A stretch of 48,763 bases of DNA from Bacteroidota bacterium (GTDB taxonomy: Bacteria > Bacteroidota > Bacteroidia > B-17B0 > Aurantibacillaceae): the NCBI GenBank assembly GCA_005787585.1, contig SYAL01000051.1, positions 1 to 48,763 of the forward strand, written 5' to 3'. The notes below the pieces were generated by a model. That model had not been told where the DNA came from, did no database searches, and worked only from the letters and a program-made list of their open reading frames with translations. Shown here piece by piece: positions 1-8,457 of this stretch (position 1 is its first letter; every line of letters starts with the position of its first letter). Made by a program: the position numbers and the translations under genes.

Positions 1-25
1 AAAATTATTTTATATATTTAACTTT

Positions 26-1081
26 ATGAATTTATCTGTGAATAAAATTATTATTTTTTTTACTTTTTTATTTCTATACAACTCCACCTTTTCTCAACTT
101 GACTCATCATCTATACTTACAGAGTTGAAGAAAAAAAATCAAATATCAAAATTGTATAGAGATTCTATAGTGAAAATTATTGATTCATTAAATAAACAAA
201 TAAAAAGGTATGAAAAGCCGGTTTATGTTCAGATTAATCCATGGCACTTGTCTGGTAGATTTTTTTTTGATGGCACACAAATTTTTTTAAACAATTGGGT
301 TGCAGGTGGTCAAAATAATATTTCTCTTGTTGGAAAAGTTATTATGTCTTTAGATTACAAATCAAAAAAACTTACAATGGATAATGATCTAAGTTTACAT
401 TTTGGCTTAATGAAACAAGGAGATAATCTAAAGTGGTGGAAAAATGATGACCAACAGCAATTCACATCAAAAATCGATAAAAGTCTGTATCATAATTTGA
501 ATTATTCTGCATTAATAGATTTTAAAACGGGTTTTGCCAAAGGTTATTATTACCCAGACGATTCGACAGTTATATCAGATTTTTTAGCGCCAGCTTATTT
601 TGTTTCTGCCCTCGGACTAGACTATAAACCATCAAAAATTTTTACTCTTTTTATGGCCCCATTATCTATTAAATCAACAATAGTTAATAGCACAATATTG
701 GCAGATCAAGGATTTTTTGGACTACAACCAGCTAAATACGACGCTGATAAGTATATGATCGAGCGAGCACAAAAATATAGGATCGAAATAGGAGCTTATC
801 TTAAATTAAAATTTAAAAAACAATTCAAAGGAAATTTAATGTTTGAGAATAATTTAGAATTGTTTAGCAATTTTACTCAAAATCCACAAAATATAGATAT
901 AATATGGATAACTGGGGCTAATTTTCAACTTTTTAAATACCTATCATTTAATATAAACACTCACCTGATTTATGACGATGATATCATGGTGCCAATTATT
1001 AAAGATGGCGTAAAAGGGTTTGGACCAAGAATACAATATGAACAAATAATTGGGTTAGGCTTAATATGGAAGTTTTTGTAA
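26..1081 (+). CDS. DUF3078 family outer-membrane protein
   Basis: A 351-residue exported protein. Residues 1-23 form a signal peptide ending in TFSQ, then comes a short coiled stretch (about 30-60) and a long region of alternating hydrophobic residues typical of an outer-membrane beta-barrel. The segment NNWVAGGQNNISL near residue 90 is the W-x-x-GG-x-N signature I associate with DUF3078 proteins of Bacteroidota, and the C-terminus ends in an aromatic-rich strand. The molecular function of the family is not established. The ATG at 26 is followed directly by the signal peptide, so the start is secure. The gene converges on the response regulator downstream with about 75 bp between them. Confidence 0.8.
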   Translation: MNLSVNKIIIFFTFLFLYNSTFSQLDSSSILTELKKKNQISKLYRDSIVKIIDSLNKQIKRYEKPVYVQINPWHLSGRFFFDGTQIFLNNWVAGGQNNISLVGKVIMSLDYKSKKLTMDNDLSLHFGLMKQGDNLKWWKNDDQQQFTSKIDKSLYHNLNYSALIDFKTGFAKGYYYPDDSTVISDFLAPAYFVSALGLDYKPSKIFTLFMAPLSIKSTIVNSTILADQGFFGLQPAKYDADKYMIERAQKYRIEIGAYLKLKFKKQFKGNLMFENNLELFSNFTQNPQNIDIIWITGANFQLFKYLSFNINTHLIYDDDIMVPIIKDGVKGFGPRIQYEQIIGLGLIWKFL

Positions 1082-1086
1082 AGCAA

Positions 1087-1106
1087 AAATTTAAATAATT
1101 AAATTT
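1087..1106. terminator. Weak AT-only hairpin between convergent genes
   Basis: The inverted repeat AAATTTAA/TTAAATTT with loop ATAA lies between the convergent DUF3078 and response-regulator genes. It contains no G or C pair, so its strength as a terminator is doubtful. It is listed because it is the only symmetric element in this 76-bp gap. Confidence 0.2.
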
Positions 1107-1157
1107 AAAGTACGATTATGTAAGTATCTTATTATTTAATCAATAAATAAATTGCCT

Positions 1158-1850
1158 TTAAAATGAGTTCGATAATAAAAAATTATCTCTATAATTTTTA
1201 CCAATAGGAATATTTATTTTGGATATTTTTATATATTTTTTATTATAAGACTTAATTCTATTTTTTGAAATAATAAAAGATCGGTGCACTCTTACAAATC
1301 CATAATTTTCTAATTGTTTTAATATAGCATTCATTGTTAATTTTGTTAGAACAGGTTCATTTTTTTCAGTAAAAACCTTTACATAATCGTCATAAGCTTC
1401 TACGTATATAATATCTTTTATTATAATTCGAATTAATTGATAGCCTGATTTTAATATTAAAGTTGGTTCTTTATTATTTTTTATTAGATTAATAAAATCA
1501 TACTTCTGTCTAGCTTTTTCACAAGCAATTAAAAATCTATTAAGTTCTATTGGTTTTAATAAATAATCTAAAATATTTAATTCGTAACCTAACAAAGCAT
1601 AGTTACTATAGGCAGTTGTAAATATAACTATCTTATTCTGACAATATTTTTTACAAAAATCTAAACCACTTATTTGAGGCATTTCAATATCTAAAAAAAC
1701 TAAATCTACTGGATTAGTTTTTAAATATTCCGATGCCTCTTTTGAATTTGTGAATGTTTTAAGGAGGTTTAAATACGGTATTTTATTTAAAAATTCTTCT
1801 ACAATAATAACAGCCAATGGCTCATCGTCAAGTATAATGCAATTAATCAT
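1158..1850 (-). CDS. LytTR-family response regulator
   Basis: A 230-residue DNA-binding response regulator. Residues 1-120 are a receiver domain: acidic pair DDE at 8-10, phospho-acceptor Asp54 in VFLDIEMP, the conserved Thr/Ser region FTTAYS, and Lys in YLLKPIE. Residues about 130-230 are a LytTR DNA-binding domain, recognisable from IIYVEAYDDYVKVFT and FVRVHRSFIISKNRI. It follows its cognate kinase with an 8-bp overlap, so the two are probably translated together. LytTR regulators usually bind direct repeats upstream of targets, but no target can be named from this window. Family assignment is certain; the signal and regulon are unknown. Confidence 0.92.
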   Translation of the reverse strand: MINCIILDDEPLAVIIVEEFLNKIPYLNLLKTFTNSKEASEYLKTNPVDLVFLDIEMPQISGLDFCKKYCQNKIVIFTTAYSNYALLGYELNILDYLLKPIELNRFLIACEKARQKYDFINLIKNNKEPTLILKSGYQLIRIIIKDIIYVEAYDDYVKVFTEKNEPVLTKLTMNAILKQLENYGFVRVHRSFIISKNRIKSYNKKYIKISKINIPIGKNYRDNFLLSNSF

Positions 1851-2844
1851 TTATTTTTAATTTCAGTAAGATTTGATGCCTTTTCTCATCGTTATTAATT
1901 ATCAAAAGATGATTTTCAGGATATAATAAGTTTAAGCGTAATTTAATATTTTCTATACCAAAACCACTTGCTAATTTGCTGATAGTTTGAACTTTTGTAT
2001 TAGTTACTTCAAATATTAAATTATCTTCTTCTAAATTAATTTTAATATTAATATTTGATGGGGTACTATTACATACGCCATGTTTAAATACATTTTCTAT
2101 AAAAGGTAAAAAGAGCATAGGTGCAATTTTTTTATTCGAAAAATTACCATTAATAAAAATAGTTAAGCGAACAAAATCATTTAATCTCAACTTTTCTAAT
2201 TCAATATATGATTTAATAAAATTTATTTCGTTTTCAACTAATACAAAATCTTGATTTGTATTTTTAATCATATATCTCATAATATTAGATAATCTTGTTA
2301 TAGATTCTGCTGCTAAATCAGACTTTGTGATGACTAATGAATAAATGTTATTTAGAGTGTTAAATAAAAAATGAGGATTAATCTGTATTTTTAGATAATG
2401 TAATTCTAAATTTACTTTTATTTTTTCGAGCTGTTTTTTTCGATTATTTATCGCTATAAAAAAAGATAATAAATAAATAATGGTAAATCGAATAATAATA
2501 GCCAAGTTAAATGCAAGAATAGGTTTATGAAAATTTTGATTAAGAAATGGATTAAAAGATTTGTTAGCCGATAAAATTAAAATCATCATAAACAAATAAA
2601 AAAAGATAAAAAAATAGTAGAGACTATATTTTTTTGTAAAAAAAAATTTTGGTAGTAAAAAGTAATTGTGTAAATAAAAAAAAGCAATTAATAAGCAATT
2701 TGTAAATAAATAAACCAGGTATACTGAATTAATTTTAGATTCAATAATTAATGGCTCTAAAGAAAAGAATAATATAAATTGAAATACTAAAAATCCTATC
2801 CATGCAAAAATTTCTTGGTAAATATTTTTAAATTTAACACTCAT
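1843..2844 (-). CDS. LytS/YehU-type membrane sensor histidine kinase
   Basis: A 333-residue sensor kinase of the His_kinase (PF06580) class. The first ~135 residues hold four hydrophobic segments (about 13-30, 41-60, 74-92, 110-132) with no periplasmic domain of any size, so it probably senses within the membrane. The phospho-acceptor motif is INPHFLFNTLNNIYSL with His158. The ATPase part contains LPFIENVFKHG (N-box) and GFGIENIKLRL (G-box). It overlaps the response regulator by 8 bp and precedes it in the transcript, making a two-gene signalling operon. The Bacteroidota -7 box just upstream supports this ATG. Confidence 0.92.
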   Translation of the reverse strand: MSVKFKNIYQEIFAWIGFLVFQFILFFSLEPLIIESKINSVYLVYLFTNCLLIAFFYLHNYFLLPKFFFTKKYSLYYFFIFFYLFMMILILSANKSFNPFLNQNFHKPILAFNLAIIIRFTIIYLLSFFIAINNRKKQLEKIKVNLELHYLKIQINPHFLFNTLNNIYSLVITKSDLAAESITRLSNIMRYMIKNTNQDFVLVENEINFIKSYIELEKLRLNDFVRLTIFINGNFSNKKIAPMLFLPFIENVFKHGVCNSTPSNINIKINLEEDNLIFEVTNTKVQTISKLASGFGIENIKLRLNLLYPENHLLIINNDEKRHQILLKLKIND

Positions 2845-2848
2845 TATT

Positions 2849-2856
2849 CAAAATTA
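2849..2856 (-). promoter_or_regulatory. -7 box TAATTTTG for lytS/lytR operon, 4 nt from ATG
   Basis: Read on the minus strand, TAATTTTG matches the Bacteroidota -7 consensus TAnnTTTG. It is separated from the kinase ATG by only four bases (AATA). A transcript starting at the usual distance would have no or almost no leader. I see no TTTG at the expected -33 distance. Confidence 0.5.
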
Positions 2857-2977
2857 GTTAAAATTTAATTATTTCTATTTCCTTTTTTGATAGAGTATTT
2901 TTATAATTATGATATATCATGAACTAAACTTATCTTGATAATATAATTGTTTAATAATTTGCATATTTGCATATTTT

Positions 2978-4039
2978 ATGCCCATTGATAAAATCAACAT
3001 AAATGATTTTTTTTTAAAATTAGATAAAACAATTCTATTTGATGTTCGAAGCCCATCTGAATATAATTACGCTCATATTCCCGGAGCAAAATCATTACCT
3101 ATTTTTTCAGATGAAGAAAGAAAAATTATTGGTACTGTATATAAGAAAGAAAGTAGGGAAAAAGCAATAAAAATAGGATTAGAATTTTTTGGAAAAAAAA
3201 CTGTTCACCTAATAGAAAACACCGAAAGCATTTTACTACATAATAAATTTGATTTAAAAGAAATTAGTATTTACTGTTGGAGGGGGGGGATGCGAAGTTC
3301 TTCAATGGCTTGGCTTTTTGATTTATATGGCTTTAAAGTTAATTTAATAATTGGGGGCTATAAATCGTATCGAACATGGGCTCTTCAACAATTTGAAAAT
3401 GAATATCAATTAAATATCATTAGTGGTTATACTGGTAGCAATAAAACCGGAATTATACAGGAATTAAAAAAACAAAATGAGCCTGTTATTGATTTAGAAA
3501 AATTAGCTGAACATAAAGGCTCTGCTTTTGGAAACCTAAATTTAGTTCCACAGCCTTCTCAAGAATATTTCGAAAACTTATTGGCTTTCGATTTATTTAA
3601 ATTAAACTTGAGCTACCCAAAAAATTCTATATGGATTGAAGACGAGAGTCAGCGCATTGGGCAAGTTAATATCCCAACGCCATTTTTTAAACTTATGCGC
3701 AGCTCTCCTATATTATTTTTGACTGTTCCTTTCGAATTAAGGCTAAATCATATTATTGAGGGTTATGGAAAATTTGAAAAAGAAAAATTAATTAATGCCA
3801 TTATCCGAATAAAAAAAAAATTAGGCGGACTCGAAACAAAACAAGCAATTAATTTTTTATTAGAAAATGATATTAAAAGTTGTTTTAGCGAATTGTTAAA
3901 ATATTATGATAAACAGTATTTAAAAGGTAGGGCCAAACGTAACAATATCGAAAACGAAATAACTCAACTGTTTTATAATACAACCCAAGCACATTTAAAC
4001 GCAGAAGATTTAATTAAATATGTTAGAAAAAAAACTTAA
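2978..4039 (+). CDS. mnmH: tRNA 2-selenouridine synthase
   Basis: A 353-residue enzyme that replaces sulfur by selenium (via a geranylated intermediate) at wobble 2-thiouridine of tRNA-Lys, -Glu and -Gln, using selenophosphate. An N-terminal rhodanese domain (about 1-130) carries the catalytic cysteine Cys100 in YCWRGGMRS. A C-terminal P-loop domain starts with GYTGSNKTG (150-158). This Walker A has Asn155 where Gly normally precedes the Lys. The codons just after Cys100 contain a run of eight G (3282-3289), striking in such AT-rich DNA. The last 20 bp overlap selD, which makes its selenium donor. The length matches the family and the assignment is firm. Confidence 0.95.
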   Translation: MPIDKININDFFLKLDKTILFDVRSPSEYNYAHIPGAKSLPIFSDEERKIIGTVYKKESREKAIKIGLEFFGKKTVHLIENTESILLHNKFDLKEISIYCWRGGMRSSSMAWLFDLYGFKVNLIIGGYKSYRTWALQQFENEYQLNIISGYTGSNKTGIIQELKKQNEPVIDLEKLAEHKGSAFGNLNLVPQPSQEYFENLLAFDLFKLNLSYPKNSIWIEDESQRIGQVNIPTPFFKLMRSSPILFLTVPFELRLNHIIEGYGKFEKEKLINAIIRIKKKLGGLETKQAINFLLENDIKSCFSELLKYYDKQYLKGRAKRNNIENEITQLFYNTTQAHLNAEDLIKYVRKKT

Positions 4040-5084
4040 AATTTTGCTCACCCAATATGCTCGCGGTTCAGGATGCGGCAGTAAAATAGACCCATCGGCA
4101 TTGAAAGAAATCATTCATAGTCAGATAAAAACACCAGTTAATGAGAAGTTATTAGTTGGAAACCTCAGTAATGATGATGCTGCAATATATGACTTAGGAA
4201 ATGGAAGGGCATTAATCGCAACTACTGATTTTTTTATGCCGATAGTTGATGATGCCTATGACTTTGGCCGAATTGCCGCAGCCAATGCAATTAGTGATGT
4301 TTATGCTATGGGAGGAAAGCCCACTTTGGCATTAGCAATTTTAGGCTGGCCTATAAATAAATTATCTGCTGAATTAGCAAACCAAGTACTTGAAGGGGCA
4401 AGAGCAATATGTTTAGAAGCGGGTATTGCTTTAGCTGGTGGGCATAGTATTGACACTCTTGAGCCTATGTTTGGCCTTTCGGTCAATGGATTAATAGACA
4501 TTAGCCAAATCAAAAAAAATAACAGTGCAAATTTAAACGATCTACTTTTCATAACTAAACCAATTGGAGTTGGTATTTTGTCTACAGCACAAAAAAAACA
4601 ATTACTGAGGCCTGAAGATGAAATTTTGTTAATCAAGCAATTAACTCAACTTAATTTTATTGGAGAAAAATTGGCGAAAATAAATGGGTTAAGTGCCATG
4701 ACAGATGTAACTGGATTTGGTTTAATCGGACATTTAATAGAGATGGCAGATGGAAGTAATCTAACTGCCGAATTAAATTATAAAAGTATACCAAAAATTG
4801 ACTCACTGCCCTATTATATTTCTAAAAGCTGTATTCCAGATGCCACTTATCGCAACTGGAATGCATACAACAAAAATATTAATTTCTCAAAAAGCATAAA
4901 TATAGCCGAAGCTTTTACAATTTTACCCGACCCTCAAACAAATGGCGGTATTTTATTTTCGGCTAATCCCTTGTGCATTAAAGAAATAAAAGATTTACTA
5001 ATTGAAAATAATTTACAAGACTTTATATATCCTATTGGTAAAATGGTAAAAATTGAAGAAAAAATCATTCGAATTGAGGAATAA
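4020..5084 (+). CDS. selD: Selenide, water dikinase (selenophosphate synthetase)
   Basis: A 354-residue enzyme making selenophosphate from selenide and ATP. It aligns end to end from memory with E. coli SelD: TQYARGSGCGSK (11-22) keeps the essential Cys (Cys19 here) and Lys22, while the second, dispensable cysteine of the usual GCGCK motif is Ser21. Other family signatures are DDAAIYDLGNGRALIATTDF, AISDVYAMGGKP, AGGHSID and TDVTGFGLIGHL. It uses cysteine, not selenocysteine, in the active site. It overlaps mnmH by 20 bp, so the pair is co-translated. No selA, selB or selC is seen nearby, suggesting that selenophosphate is used for tRNA modification. Confidence 0.96.
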   Translation: MLEKKLKILLTQYARGSGCGSKIDPSALKEIIHSQIKTPVNEKLLVGNLSNDDAAIYDLGNGRALIATTDFFMPIVDDAYDFGRIAAANAISDVYAMGGKPTLALAILGWPINKLSAELANQVLEGARAICLEAGIALAGGHSIDTLEPMFGLSVNGLIDISQIKKNNSANLNDLLFITKPIGVGILSTAQKKQLLRPEDEILLIKQLTQLNFIGEKLAKINGLSAMTDVTGFGLIGHLIEMADGSNLTAELNYKSIPKIDSLPYYISKSCIPDATYRNWNAYNKNINFSKSINIAEAFTILPDPQTNGGILFSANPLCIKEIKDLLIENNLQDFIYPIGKMVKIEEKIIRIEE

Positions 5085-5101
5085 AATATTTCTTATCTTT
5101 G
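5074..5101 (+). promoter_or_regulatory. Candidate nadK promoter with -7 box TATCTTTG, 4 nt from ATG
   Basis: TATCTTTG at 5094-5101 fits TAnnTTTG and ends four bases before the nadK ATG at 5106. A possible -33 element TTG (5074-5076) lies 17 nt upstream, slightly closer than the usual 19-21. It overlaps the end of selD, so nadK may have its own, probably leaderless, transcript besides read-through. Confidence 0.5.
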
Positions 5102-5105
5102 TTTA

Positions 5106-5984
5106 ATGATTATAGCCATATATTCACGTTCTTCAAATCATGACCATTCCAATTATATTGAAGATATACATCGATTATTGAAAGACGAAGGAGTTGATTT
5201 AATTATTTTTGAACCCTATTACGAGTTTATAAAAAAAACGTATCAATTTAAGTTAAGTTTAAAAACTTTTTCGAATGCTGAAGAGTTAATAGTAAAAGCA
5301 TCTTATGTTATTTCTTTAGGAGGAGACGGAACTTTATTAGAAACTATTGAGCTAGTCAGAAAATCAGGAGTTCCATTACTAGGGGTAAATACAGGTAGAT
5401 TGGGATTTTTAGCATCGGTTAATACTAACGATTTAAAAAAATCAATCCAGCTTTTGTTAAAAGAAAAATTTACGCTCGATAAAAGAGAGTTGATTGAGAT
5501 TTCAGGCTGTAATGATTGTTTCGGTGAAGTAAATTATGCCTTAAACGAATTTACTATTCACAAAAAAGATAGTAGTGCCATGATAAATATAGATACTTAC
5601 ATTGATGGTGTGTTTTTAAATTCTTATTTTGCTGACGGATTGATTGTTGCTACCCCAACTGGCTCTACCGCCTACTCATTGAGTTGTGGCGGACCAATTA
5701 TGACACCAGATTCAGATAATTTTATTATCACACCGATTGCCCCTCATAATTTAACAGTGAGACCTATTGTAATTTCAAATAATAAACAAATTAGTTTTAA
5801 AGTAAGTGGACGTAGTGATAATTTTAATATTTCACTTGATTCACGAAGCGCCCAAATACCTACAGGCTCTCAAATAACAATTAAAAAAGCTGATTTCAGA
5901 CTCAATTTAATTGCATTAGAAGGGCAGCATTTTTTTAGCACCCTCCGAAATAAAATGATGTGGGGTATTGACAGAAGACAATAA
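5106..5984 (+). CDS. nadK: NAD kinase
   Basis: A 292-residue cytosolic kinase that phosphorylates NAD to NADP. The diagnostic GGDGT motif is at 72-76 with catalytic Asp74, followed by GVPLLGVNTGRLGFLA. The second motif NEFTIHK (the conserved NE substrate loop) and the glycine-rich DGLIVATPTGSTAYSLS segment are present. The length is typical for bacterial NadK. The ATG at 5106 sits just downstream of a -7 box. A metallopeptidase gene follows 28 bp after the stop. The assignment is secure. Confidence 0.96.
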   Translation: MIIAIYSRSSNHDHSNYIEDIHRLLKDEGVDLIIFEPYYEFIKKTYQFKLSLKTFSNAEELIVKASYVISLGGDGTLLETIELVRKSGVPLLGVNTGRLGFLASVNTNDLKKSIQLLLKEKFTLDKRELIEISGCNDCFGEVNYALNEFTIHKKDSSAMINIDTYIDGVFLNSYFADGLIVATPTGSTAYSLSCGGPIMTPDSDNFIITPIAPHNLTVRPIVISNNKQISFKVSGRSDNFNISLDSRSAQIPTGSQITIKKADFRLNLIALEGQHFFSTLRNKMMWGIDRRQ

Positions 5985-6012
5985 GAACTATTTATTATAT
6001 TTATATCAATTT

Positions 6013-8331
6013 ATGAAGAAAATTTTTTTATTTATTTTATTTCTTTCTTTATGCTTTCAATTTAATATTGAAGCTCAAAATGACCATAATAATTTTTGGA
6101 AGGCCAATCAAGAATCGAAAATTTTTATTAGTGGGAAACGACAGATAATACCTCAAAAATATGCCACTTTTAATTTAATTAATTCTAACTTAAATTATAA
6201 ATTATTTTCTGCACCTCAAGAAATAAATACACCTTTAAGTTTGAGTAATTGCATTATTAATTTGCCATTACCAAACGGAACAATTCAAAAATTTAAGGTA
6301 GTTGAAAGTCCGATCATGATGCCAGAATTATCAGAAGCATTTCCTAATATTAAAACATACAGTGTAAAAGGGATAGATGACCCTTACGCAAATGGAAAAT
6401 TAGATTTAACTGAATTTGGATTTCATGGAATGATTTTATCAATTAATGGGGATTTTTTTATAGATCCTTATTGTATAGGAAACACTCAAGATTATATCGT
6501 TTATTATACAACTGATTTCAAAAAAGATCCTTCTCAAATATTACCTGAGGCTGAATTATTATTTGAAGGCAACTATCAAAAAAAAGCACCTAAACCAGAG
6601 CCCTCTAAAACAAGTTTTAAATCAAATGTGGTAACTCCTGCAATTTGTGTAGGCGAAGAGTTACGTTCATACAGATTAGTAATTGCTTGTACAAAACAAT
6701 ATGCAAATGCTTCAACAGGATTAGCTGCTCCAACAATAGCTCAAACACTTGCAAAGGTAGTTACAAGTCTCAATAGAGTAGATGGTGTTTTTGAGAAAGA
6801 AATTTCAGTTAGATTAATGTTGGTTCCTACCACAACTTTAGTGCTTTATCCTAGTGCTGCATCTAATTCTTTTACAACAAATGATAATAACAATCCGAAT
6901 TCATTGCTTAATAAAAGTCAATTAGTAATAAATGCAAATATAGGAGCAGTTAATTATGATATTGGCCACACATTTAGTACTGGCGGTGGAGGCTTAGCTG
7001 TTTTTGGAGTTTGTAATAATAATAATAAAGCCAAGGGAATAACCGGAAGCCCAAGTCCAGTTGGAGATCCATACGATATTGATTATGTTGCTCACGAAAT
7101 AGGGCATCAATTTGGTGGGAGTCATACTTTTAATGCAGGCACAGGCTCTTGTAATGGAAATAGAAATGCCGCCACTGCTGTTGAACCAGGAAGTGGTATT
7201 ACTATTATGGCATATGCTGGCATTTGTGGTTCAAGTGATAATTTAGGTAACAATAGTATTCCATATTTTCATGCAATTAGTTTTGATGAAATAGTTAATT
7301 TTACCAAGGGCTCAGGAAATTCTTGTGCAATAACTTCTACCACAGGTAATAATGCCCCATTAGTTTCAGGAACAGTTGACTATACCATTCCTATTTCTAC
7401 CCCTTTTGTTTTAAAAGGAAGTGCTATTGATCCAGATATTGATTCCCTTACTTATTCATGGGAAGAAACTGATCCAGGGATAACTGCTAGCTCATGGAAT
7501 TCGGGTAGTAGGCCATATTTTCGTTCATATTCTCCAATAACTAGCCCTATTCGTTATTTTCCAAAAGTAAGTGTTGTGGCTTCAGGAAATTACACTTCAA
7601 CTCAAGGAGAATATTTACCTACCACTTCTCAAACTTTGCAGTTTAGATTAACTGCTAGAGATAATAAAATGGGTGGCGGCGGAGTTTGTTATGGCATTAG
7701 TAATATTACTATTGACAATTTAGGCCCTTTTCTTGTTACTTATCCAGATATATCAAATATATTATGGAATGTTAATACTCTTCAAACAATTACATGGGAT
7801 TTAGGTGGTACAGATCAAGCACCAATAGCTTGTGATTCGGTTAGAATATTAATTTCGTATAATAGCGGAAATACTTATGGTGTTTTGGTAAATTCAACTC
7901 CAAATGATGGAACAGAACTTATTTTAGTTCCAACATTGGCTGCTACAAATAATAGCTGCCGCATTAAAATTGAAAGTATTGGCAATGTATTTTATGATAT
8001 TGGTAACAATAATTTTACTATTTCTACCGCCAATCCTGGAAATGGAGATGTGAAGATTTATAATTTATCTCGTAATAATCCTATTGGATTGAGTGTATGG
8101 CCAAATCCATTTAAAAATGATTTTAATTTTGCTGTTGGAAATTTAAATTCAGAAACAATCACAAATTTGAAGGTTAGTAATTTACTTGGTGAAATTGTTT
8201 TTCAAACAAATTATTTTAACAAAACAGAAATTAAAGATCATTTAAATTTAGCTTCATTAAACAATGGGGTTTATTTTTTGAAAATATCTAACGATAATAA
8301 GCAAGGAGTTTACAGAATTATGAAAGACTAG
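6013..8331 (+). CDS. Secreted reprolysin-like zinc metallopeptidase with T9SS sorting domain
   Basis: About 772 residues from the ATG at 6013, which begins a clear signal peptide (MKKIFLFILFL, ending near IEAQ). The longer frame opening at 5968 with TTG overlaps nadK and puts 15 polar residues before the signal, so it is rejected. A pro-region (about 25-210) precedes the catalytic domain. The metzincin zinc site HEIGHQFGGSH is at 361-371 (His361, Glu362, His365, His371), with the Met-turn ITIMAYAG around Met399. Beta-sandwich-like repeats follow. The last ~80 residues (VWPNPF ... GVYFLKISN ... YRIMKD) form a type A T9SS sorting domain. It is probably exported through the type IX system and either anchored on the cell surface or released. 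The substrate is unknown. Confidence 0.92.
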   Translation: MKKIFLFILFLSLCFQFNIEAQNDHNNFWKANQESKIFISGKRQIIPQKYATFNLINSNLNYKLFSAPQEINTPLSLSNCIINLPLPNGTIQKFKVVESPIMMPELSEAFPNIKTYSVKGIDDPYANGKLDLTEFGFHGMILSINGDFFIDPYCIGNTQDYIVYYTTDFKKDPSQILPEAELLFEGNYQKKAPKPEPSKTSFKSNVVTPAICVGEELRSYRLVIACTKQYANASTGLAAPTIAQTLAKVVTSLNRVDGVFEKEISVRLMLVPTTTLVLYPSAASNSFTTNDNNNPNSLLNKSQLVINANIGAVNYDIGHTFSTGGGGLAVFGVCNNNNKAKGITGSPSPVGDPYDIDYVAHEIGHQFGGSHTFNAGTGSCNGNRNAATAVEPGSGITIMAYAGICGSSDNLGNNSIPYFHAISFDEIVNFTKGSGNSCAITSTTGNNAPLVSGTVDYTIPISTPFVLKGSAIDPDIDSLTYSWEETDPGITASSWNSGSRPYFRSYSPITSPIRYFPKVSVVASGNYTSTQGEYLPTTSQTLQFRLTARDNKMGGGGVCYGISNITIDNLGPFLVTYPDISNILWNVNTLQTITWDLGGTDQAPIACDSVRILISYNSGNTYGVLVNSTPNDGTELILVPTLAATNNSCRIKIESIGNVFYDIGNNNFTISTANPGNGDVKIYNLSRNNPIGLSVWPNPFKNDFNFAVGNLNSETITNLKVSNLLGEIVFQTNYFNKTEIKDHLNLASLNNGVYFLKISNDNKQGVYRIMKD

Positions 8332-8457
8332 TACACCATTTAAATTAATTGGTTTATTGAGTATAAATAAATTGACCTTTACTTAAAGTTAATTTCATTG
8401 TTAATAAACATTTTTATTCTGCTTTATATCAACTATTCAATTTTATAATTTTAAAGT

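Noticed and set aside
4301-4636. 111-codon frame antisense to selD
   Set aside because: It lies wholly inside selD, has no recognisable domain, and selD is a certain gene.
5968-6012. TTG start 45 bp upstream of the metallopeptidase ATG
   Set aside because: It would overlap nadK and place polar residues before a clean signal peptide beginning at 6013.
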